Assembly: GCA_022818135.1 (NCBI GenBank) | Contig: JAFMSR010000014.1 | Coordinates: forward strand, 43,090,924 to 43,154,923 | Source: Saxidomus purpurata | Lineage: Eukaryota > Mollusca > Bivalvia > Venerida > Veneridae | Direction of reading: 5' to 3' | DNA: 64,000 bases | Part shown: positions 56,870 to 64,000 of the stretch, piece after piece | How the letters are laid out: every line of letters begins with the position of its first letter | How positions within the stretch are numbered: the first letter of the stretch is position 1 | The notes under the pieces: model-generated | Told to the model about the DNA's origin: nothing | Databases searched by the model: none | The model's input: the letters and a program-made list of their open reading frames with translations, nothing else | Position numbers and translations under genes: made by a program

Positions 56870-58289
56870 TGATACACAAAAGTAGGATAATCACTATGGA
56901 GTAAATAAAAAAACAGATAGCGATACCTATGACTTTTAGTCAATTTGTTAGGTCATTTGTCTTAATAGTTTGACCCATATAAAGAACATCATTTAAAAGA
57001 TCGTTTTTGCTTCAGTGATATCGGCAAGGGAATTATATCAACTACAAATTGGTGTAAAATAAATGAAATATTTGTAGGATTTCGCTTACCTTTACAATAT
57101 TTGTGATAAGCACAGTCACTTAAAAGTGTAATCGTAATATAGATCGGGTGCGTCCGTAGTTTTCACGGAAGTTGTCGAATTATTTCCTATTGAAATCGTG
57201 GTGATTTTGTACGTCTTGTTGATTTAAAACGTAAGGATGGCATAATGATATAAAGAGGAAAAAGTGAACGATGATTGTACCGATTTAAATGTTAGCTCGG
57301 TACCCTTTATCCATGACATGTGTAAATTGAATGAGTAGATTAAAAGGACTGCATTTGGTTAAAGTTAGATATGTATTACAGCAAATTGAGTTATTTTGAA
57401 ACTTGTTTTAACTCAACGTAAACAGGCAGATGTAACACCTGTGAAAAAAATAGAATTTGTGCATAATTTTGACACATTTTCACGGGAAATAGTCTTACAA
57501 TTTAAATCATAGACCGGTGTAATGTCACACAAACACACATGCGTATGCCACTTTCAAATTGTGACGCTTATTTTATACAAAGAATTTATGTTCAGAGTCC
57601 TTACGTCCGGGTAGATCTCACCTGTTATAAATGCGATGTTGATTTTTTTTTGCTATTTGTGCACATTTTGACAATTGCCGACAATAAATGTATGCGCGTC
57701 CAGTCGGTTTTGAGACATTGAATTGTAATATGATATGCAGTCTGCACAATGAGGTATTCAAAAGGTTCGAATGGTTTTAGATGTTAATCTGCATGCAGAA
57801 AAAACCTCAAACAAACATCAGGATTAAATAACTGTATTTAATATGAAGAAGCCGCCATACGCTAATGTGAAAGAAACCTGACTTAACTTTAAATGGATGA
57901 AAGTTTAAAATCTATCACGGCATTTATTTGTGCAAGATGATACAATTTCAATTTGATTTTTTTACAAAGAAAAAGCTGGGACAAATTATTGCTCCAGGAA
58001 AAAGGCAACTCGACACTTTAGTAGCATAGTTGAATCAAAAGCAGTTTTGTCCGCTCTAAATACTAGTAAATACGAGTACATGTAATATCTTATCTTACTT
58101 TTTATTCACTTCTTATGAGCTTACCTAATACTTTAACACATTGACTTAAAAAGACTAAAGTATACTTCTGTCAACGATTCTTATAATTATTTACATTTAC
58201 TCCATAATGTCACGGGTAGTCATTTAATCTTGTAACAGTTTAACTTTATTCACTTTGTGTCATGGCAGGTGCCATATCAGATGAACAAA
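56870..58289. other. Non-coding between the inverted arms
   Basis: No transposase-like or other gene is seen, which argues that any element bounded by the arms is non-autonomous. Confidence 0.4.
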
Positions 58290-58785
58290 CAAGAGGGCCA
58301 AGATGGCCATATATTTCACCTTGCTACCATTTGCTATAATACAAGGTCATCAATAGCAGAAAGGGTCAATTTTGACCTAGGGGTCATGATTTAAACATTC
58401 TTGGTAGAGGTGGTTTCAGAGATAAAGATTTTTAAAGTTTTTCCTGTATAAGCCTATGCAAAATCAAGAGACTCCCGAGTGGAGTCAATTTTGACCCAGG
58501 GGTCATGATTTGAACAATCTTGGTAGACGTTCACTAGGCAATGCCACGTGCTAGATATCTAAGCTCTAGGCCTTGTGGTTTCAGAGTAGAAGATTTAAAT
58601 AAAATCCCATATATAAGCCTCTGTAAAAACAAGTGACCCCCGGGCGGGGTCAATTTTGACTCGGGGATCATAATCTGAACAATCTTAGTAGAGATCCACT
58701 AGGCAATGCCACATGCTAACTATCTAAGCTGATAGGCCTTGTGGTTTCAGAGAAGATTTTTTAAGTTTGTCTTACATATTTCAAA
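58290..58785 (-). mobile_element. Hairpin-ended repeat (GCTCACC family), truncated
   Basis: It begins at the CAAGAGGGCCAAGATGGCC end and holds about three diverged units (GGTCAATTTTGAC, TTGGTAGAGGTTCACTAGGC-like, TTTTTAAAGTTTTTCCT). It lacks the GCTCACC hairpin end. Related to 1960-2728 and 31530-32972. Confidence 0.75.
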
Positions 58786-58925
58786 ATTATTCCCGACACT
58801 TAAGTGTTTCGTTCTAGCTTCTACGCATGTGAAAATGCTGTAGCGCATTTATCTCTGTCCTGTATATTTTACGCACGTGTAATTTAAAATCTCTATGACT
58901 AACATAAATGCGCTAGGTCAGTCAT

Positions 58926-58974
58926 TTTAATCTCAAAACCCGTACAAAATTTAATCTCAAAACCCGTACAAAAT
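58926..58974. repeat. 24-bp tandem duplication
   Basis: TTTAATCTCAAAACCCGTAC plus four bases occurs twice without mismatch. Confidence 0.85.
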
Positions 58975-59039
58975 TTAATTGACATTCAAATTGCACCAAA
59001 CTGAACATTTCAAACGCTGCGCGTAATAACGTCAGACGA

Positions 59040-59297
59040 TAGTTCGCACGACGTTATAACTCAACGTTCATCTTTCTTGATGCCCCAACTTTACTTGATT
59101 GCAATTTTGTGAGAAAAAAATCCCCGAAGACCCACCTTTTTGAATTTGTGATGTTATTTGCTAGGATCTGCGTTAAATCACCGTGTGAGTCATTAGTTGA
59201 CTGAAGCTTGTTCCGTTGACCAAAACTAACCTTAAAGTGAGTCGGGAGTCACAATTTCGGGCGAAGAAATGGGCGGTTTTTCAGTTTTAAACGTTTA
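59040..59297 (-). repeat. Inverted repeat, right arm (partner 56566-56830)
   Basis: Reverse match of the left arm from GGGGCATCAAG inwards to TTTAAAACTGAAAAACCGCC at the outer edge. The outer edges of both arms are of the form TTTAAWACTGAAAA. Confidence 0.75.
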
Positions 59298-60094
59298 GCT
59301 CTGGAAAAATTGACAGATAAAGCATCTAAAACTTTATATGTACGTATTCCGCAGGTGGAGAGCTAGCATATGGTGTGATCAAAATTTCACTAGGGTCATA
59401 TTTGAACCAGGTATGCTTGTTAAACGTCGATTTTACACCACCGACATCCGACGTCGCGTTGCAAGGAAACGAAATGTAAAATGAAAAAATTAAAACGATC
59501 ACAATGCGTGCAATACGTTTTAGTACCATTATGCAAAATTTCATAACAATCGGAGAAAACTCGCTTGTTTGACGTCTGACGTCGGACAAAGGTCGCATTC
59601 TACCTTAAAGGCTTGTACTGCTGCTGTATTTTGAAATATATATTATACACTCAACTAAATGAAGCATCAATAGTAATGGACCTAGAACATCATTTAGTTA
59701 AAACTTATTTACTCTGATTGTGGAACAAGTTCTTGCAATCTATATTATCTACTCGTGATGACTGTTCCCTAGAGTTCGGACCAGCACTCACACTGGAAGA
59801 ATAGATTCTTTTCATCATCATTTTAAACATGAGATGTTTCATATTTCCTAATTCCAACTAGTAAAATTTATTAGGTCACTTCTCTATTTCAGTACGTTGT
59901 ATTCAATGCTCCAAAGCTGTGGACTCTATCATACTCCATGTTATCTTATTCATTGTCTGAGTCCGCCTTCAATCGTCCTTCATGCAACTTATGCGAAATT
60001 TGCTTGAACATGACTAACTAGATTTACTAGATTGATCTATGGTCTTCTGCCATCTACCACAGCACCACAGACATCAAAATATATACTGTGATTG
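59298..60094. other. Non-coding, with a SINE tail fragment
   Basis: GATTGTGGAACAAGTTCTTG at about 59716 matches the tail of the tRNA-Arg-like SINEs (27838, 8688), without a head. The minus open frame 59326-59598 (FSFYISFPCNATSDVGGVKS) is not recognised and probably incidental. Confidence 0.4.
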
Positions 60095-61007
60095 TTATCC
60101 CCCGCAAAAGGCGGAGGGATATTGTTTTGGCGTTGTCCGTCCGTCCGGAATCATAACTCAGGAACCAAGGGATAGAATTTCATGAAACTTAAAATAAGTC
60201 TACAATAGCACAATGCCGCTGCGCATAATTATCTTTCGACAACATCGGATTAGTATCTCTAGAGTAATTGCCCTTTAGATGTTATTTTCTTCTATATTCA
60301 ATATAAAAACATTAACTTTCTATTTCTCTGAAACCGGTCATCAAAATTAAATTGATATTGGCTCAAATAATTTAATGATCACTCTTTCTAATGTCCACCC
60401 CCCTACACTTTCTGATTTTTTTTAGAAAGGAGGTCCCTTAAGAGGGTGTAGTGCTTTTCTGAAATACTCTATTTAGAAACTTAGAAATTTTTGTTTTCTA
60501 AAACTAATAGTACTGATTTAATTAAATTGATAAGAATCGAGTTTTGTATCACTGTGAGATGCTGAAAAAAGAATTACTCCTCGGAGATGAGGCCCCAATG
60601 GGGTGGTGAAATTTTAAAAGTTCTTCTTTTTTCTGAAAAGACTTGTCAGAATATTATTTTTGTTTGGCACAAATCATCAACTTTGTATTCTTTAACAACA
60701 GAAAATTTAGAAACTGGAATTTTTACAGAAATGAGGCCCTTAAGGGGATGTAGTGCTTTTTTTATATAATTATTCTATATAGAAACTTAAGACTTCTTGT
60801 TGTCTGAAAGTAGTAGTACTGATTTAATTTAATTACAACAATTAAGTTCTTTATGACTGTAACTTGAAGAAATAAAATATCACCTCGGAGATGAGGTCCC
60901 AGTGGGGTGGTGAAATTTGAAAAATGCTATTTTTTCTATAAACAGACAGACCAATACACTTTCCAGTTGTTCTTTTTCAGCTATTTGTTTAATTTGGCGG
61001 GGGATAA
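60095..61007 (+). mobile_element. Hairpin-ended repeat (TTATCCCCCGC family)
   Basis: Terminal inverted repeats TTATCCCCCGC and GCGGGGGATAA. The left end is itself a hairpin (ATCCCCCGC-aaaa-GGCGGAGGGAT), followed by TTGTCCGTCCGTCCGG. The interior has a duplicated unit of about 305 bp: GAGGCCCCAATGGGGTGGTG at 60590 and GAGGTCCCAGTGGGGTGGTG at 60893, and AGGGTGTAGTGCTTTT at 60439 and 60745. It is non-coding. Confidence 0.8.
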
Positions 61008-61035
61008 AAATTCACTGAATTTGCTTGTTTTCTAG

Positions 61036-61096
61036 GAGAACTGCATGACGATACTTTTGTTGTATTCAGTGTCACTGTGTAGTCTTTCAGCTCATG
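61036..61096 (+). CDS. Weak candidate first coding exon with signal peptide
   Basis: Acceptor TTGCTTGTTTTCTAG, then nine bases, ATG at 61045, coding MTILLLYSVSLCSLSAH and the first base of a Gly codon, then donor G|GTAAGA. The hydrophobic leader with small residues at the end looks like a cleavable signal peptide, and signal exons ending in phase 1 are common. A phase-compatible open segment after acceptor TTTGTTTACTTCTAG lies at 62982-63091 (IDFFDARLWGHQVALFYG, stop TGA). That join would give only 53 residues and is speculative. Confidence 0.25.
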
Positions 61097-61527
61097 GTAA
61101 GAATTATTGCTCTTTTACTATAAGCAAGAAATGGTCAGCTCTTTCCAAACTCCTACTTGCTCTGCCAGTCTGCTTTTAAAAGGAATGTGTCCGTGTCATG
61201 AGGACTTACAACGTTGACAAAATGATTAAAATATCCAGGTAGTATTCATATATACATGTACTAATGATATACACTGCAGTTCATCTGTATTCCCTGTACT
61301 CGGTTACTTGTGAACGAAAAACATCTGAGAATGCTGCAAAGGGCATATAAAATGTGTAGTCCATTTTATAATGTAACACAGTATATACTTCTGCACAGTT
61401 GTAAATTATTTTATAAAATATTTTGTGCATTGGAAGCTTTTGTTCTATGACCAAAGGATTTTTCAGCAACCACTCGAACATTACTTTCCCTTTCACAGAA
61501 GATTTCTAAATTTCAACACTGAACTTG

Positions 61528-61716
61528 CTAATCTCTCGATTTGATCAAGGCTTTTAATATCAAGTTATTCAGACTGTGCCGGACACAAACTTGATCACTT
61601 GTTTTCTTGACAACTCGGCTGACTGTGACAGTATTGACAATAGCTGGTACATCTGAGCACTGGGAAAGTGACTCCCAGTTTCTGATTGGATCATGTTGGA
61701 CCAATATCTTTCTTTC
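61528..61716 (-). CDS. Terminal coding exon of an unrecognised gene
   Basis: Acceptor CTTAATTTCAG at 61727-61717 is followed by 62 sense codons and TAG (61528-61530). It has no ATG, so start-based searches miss it. It reads ERKILVQHDPIRNWESLSQC, then SDVPAIVNTVTVSRVVKKTS and DQVCVRHSLNNLILKALIKS-RD. Composition is protein-like and more GC-rich than the flanks. I do not recognise the family. Upstream exons should lie to the right on the minus strand, and a good donor (CAGTG|GTAAGT, about 63475-63480) is a candidate for one of them. Confidence 0.5.
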   Translation of the reverse strand, partial: ERKILVQHDPIRNWESLSQCSDVPAIVNTVTVSRVVKKTSDQVCVRHSLNNLILKALIKSRD

Positions 61717-61739
61717 CTGAAATTAAGATAGGATGATAA

Positions 61740-62508
61740 TAAGCATGTTGTAAGTAAGGATTTATGTACTTGATCATGCTGACAGTGACTACCTTACGCC
61801 ATATATCATAAGATCCTTAATGCTGGTTAATCTTTTAAAAAAATGGCCTTAATTGCATTTAAAGTGTAAGCTTAGTATAATGGCATAAACCGGCAAACTA
61901 TTGATGCATTTCACGAATAGCTATCACTGTACGTAATAGGAAACTAACAGCAATTAGTTCAGACAGTTTTTCCTTATTCTATTATTGCACAGGTGACTTA
62001 TTATATAAAGCAATTATTGTTTTTATTGCTATAAACACAATTCAAACTCTTTAATTTAACCAGGCGGCATTGTTTGTAATACATCAGACTGGCCGTCAAG
62101 TGGCAGCGACCTTAATATAATTACAATGTAATGTGCTATTTTTGTCGAGACATGTCAATCTGATTCGCAATGTGTAAAATGAATAGTTCATTTTACCCGA
62201 GGTACAGAAATTTTGTACTGCGGTACACATTAGCCCGGCCCTGTATTGCAATATACCAGTATATCGTTGCAACACAATTGGTGTCACTTAGGTACGAGTT
62301 TACCTGATTATTCTGATAAGGCCGAATTTTACGACATGTGACACCTTTGACATAGAGGTTTGGTTATATTTAGCCAAGTGATAGGTATACCATGAGTACG
62401 TTGCCTGAGTAAACCTGTTAGGTGTGTAAACTGTGTTCTTAAAGAATTATGACAATGAAATAGTTACAAAAATTCAAAATAGACATCGCCCTTAAAAAAG
62501 TTGCAAAA
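61740..62508. other. Intergenic or intronic, nothing recognised
   Basis: No repeat copy or exon supported. Likely intron of the gene ending at 61528 if that exon is real. Confidence 0.35.
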
Positions 62509-62795
62509 GTCGGCCCGGTTAGCTCAATCGGTAGAGCACGAGAACCTCGGGGTTGCGGGTTCGATTCCCGGGGCTGACCAACTAAAATTACTTAGTCTTT
62601 CGGATGAGACTTAATAACCGAGGTCCCATGTATGGGTGCTATACACCTGGCATGTATAAGAACCAGGGCTGTCTCTGGAATTGGGACGCTTTCTGTATCT
62701 TGCACTATCCTCCGAAACCTAAAATAACTAACCTCTTCTGGGGGCGTTGGTCATATGGGAAACCGGTACTAACGATAAAGCTCTAATAAACATAC
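62509..62795 (+). mobile_element. tRNA-derived SINE with central domain
   Basis: The head has a perfect box A (TAGCTCAATCGG) and box B (GGTTCGATTCC), and its ends pair (GTCGGCC/GGCTGAC). The anticodon arm does not fold properly, so it is not a working tRNA. The body holds CTTTCGGATGAGACTTAATA, CCGAGGTCCC, and GGTGCTATACACCTGGCATG-TATAAGAACCAGGG, a central domain also present at 63.8-64.0 kb. The tail is CTAATAAACATACATACTT. Confidence 0.85.
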
Positions 62796-63228
62796 ATACT
62801 TAAACAGTTGCACTTTCAGTAGCACTTTGCCAATTGACAGTGCCCGAAACTCAAAGCGTCTAGTTCTAATTTATCGAAATAATATGTAGATTCCCTATAC
62901 TGGTTCGAGTCCTACAACCGGACACTTTTTAAGTAAGTTAGGTTCTTCTCCCAAAAGAAGTACTTATTTGTTTACTTCTAGGAATAGATTTTTTTGATGC
63001 CAGGTTGTGGGGTCATCAAGTTGCTTTATTTTATGGACCAACTGTACCATGTTTCCGGACAGCCAGTTTTCAAAGATTTGTTTTATTGTGATGTTAGCTT
63101 TTAAATTGTGTAATCTGTTTCAATAATTCGACACATTAATGAAATATCATGATAAAAAGTTGAATTTATGAATTTATTTGCCGGGCCTTATAGAAATATT
63201 GCGCTTGCAGGGTCTGTCACTTTCCACT

Positions 63229-63241
63229 CCCCCCCCCCCCA
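63229..63241. repeat. Poly(C) run
   Basis: A run of C bases, likely variable in length and error-prone in sequencing. Confidence 0.8.
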
Positions 63242-63779
63242 CGATGTAAACATGCTTTTACTGACAGAATAAATGGTTAGATTTATGGTCAAAAAGTTAC
63301 TTTAAACTGTTGTTGTTGCACTTTGTTGATAGAAATCAAGCGCCTGTTTGATCAACAACATATGATTGTAAATATTAACAAAATAATCACGCGTTTTCTC
63401 AAGTGTCCGGTTTAATGGTCGTCCGTGTTTGGTGGTCTCGAACCAGTACACGGATTTGAATAGCTACTTTTAACTTACCACTGAACAACAGTATCAGCCT
63501 CGGCACAAAGGCTTTGTCTTTCGTAGGACTAGTATCTTGTCTGATATTTTCACCAATTTAGCTATTTTCCATACTGCATTGGATAAAACCTAAACATGCC
63601 AATTACCGACCTCACTTCGCATCGGCGAGGTTGATTGGATGATAGGAAAACTACGACTATTGGCGAAAAATGCAGGTGATTAATTGAAATATGCTGGAAT
63701 TGACTGGGTTATTATGTAGCCTAATGATAACTGCGGTTTATTTGTTTGCTAGATGTGCTTATGGTCCACCATCCTTTTT

Positions 63780-64000
63780 CAAGGTACGGTACGACCTGTA
63801 GAGAGACAGATACAGATACAAGGTAATCCGGGTACCATACCCTAGCTCTTTTACGAATAGACCCCTTGGTTCTTGTTTACATGCCCGGTGTAAAGCACCG
63901 ATACACGTGAGACTACCTCTGGGTTTCTAACCAGTTCATCTCTAGATGGGTGGGAAACACTGAAAAGCGTTTCTGAAATTTCCAGTGCCCCGGCCAGGAT
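63780..64000 (-). mobile_element. SINE sharing the central domain, runs off the window
   Basis: Minus-strand reading gives GTGTATCGGTGCTTTACACC, GGGCATGTAAACAAGAACCA and GGGGTCTATTCGT, aligned with the central domain of 62509-62795. The end at 64000 is cut by the window edge, so the head is not seen in full. Confidence 0.55.

Noticed and set aside
56566..59297. Autonomous DNA transposon or Polinton
   Set aside because: No transposase, integrase or polymerase frame is present between the inverted arms.
62509..62581. Functional tRNA gene
   Set aside because: Box A and box B are perfect, but the anticodon arm does not fold normally, and a SINE body follows directly.

Overview
The window looks like nuclear DNA of a bivalve mollusc or a close relative. 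It is AT-rich, mostly non-coding, and packed with short interspersed elements of kinds I associate with bivalve genomes: hairpin-ended elements carrying GTCC/CGGT microsatellites and arrays of about 150 bp, TTAA-flanked MITEs, tRNA-derived SINEs, and one decayed two-ORF LINE. Genes are sparse and split by introns, so almost every long open frame is either repeat-derived or accidental. No bacterial gene organisation, rRNA or CRISPR array is visible.

Layout. 0-10 kb: a TTAA MITE (1747-2870) split by a hairpin-ended element (1960-2728), a second MITE copy (7511-8178) split by a GT-rich element, and SINE heads. 10.8-12.1 kb and 23.5-24.7 kb: two copies of one element with an array of about 146 bp units. 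17.9-19.9 kb: a cluster of TTAA-flanked elements. 21.4-22.8 kb: more MITE copies. 27-33.4 kb: SINE, palindromic modules, minisatellites, two further hairpin-ended elements and an intact MITE (32987-33353). 34.0-35.8 kb: a 1.85 kb satellite of about 27 bp units. 37.05-44.23 kb (minus): an L1/Tx1-like LINE with a CCHC ORF1, an AP endonuclease start, reverse transcriptase and a C-terminal Cys/His motif. It is broken by a GT-rich element, a TA-flanked Tc1-like non-autonomous transposon (39330-40546) and a 1.1 kb diverged tandem repeat.

The one convincing host gene is on the minus strand at 48.43-51.66 kb. It has five coding exons with GT-AG introns and encodes an LRAT/PLAAT-type (NlpC/P60 superfamily) acyltransferase of about 353 codons. 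Both catalytic histidines and the NCEHF cysteine are present. A TAG codon lies in frame seven codons before that cysteine, so this copy is a fresh pseudogene, carries a null allele, or contains a sequencing error. A possible non-coding first exon lies at about 55.6 kb.

52-64 kb: inverted repeats, a hairpin of 135 bp, inverted copies of a 240-260 bp sequence bounding 2.7 kb, two more hairpin-ended elements, SINEs, a convincing terminal coding exon of an unrecognised gene (61528-61716, minus), and a weak signal-peptide-like first exon on the plus strand (61036-61096). Most mobile-element boundaries were fixed by comparing interrupted and uninterrupted copies inside the window. Family names are inferred from structure and were not checked by any search.
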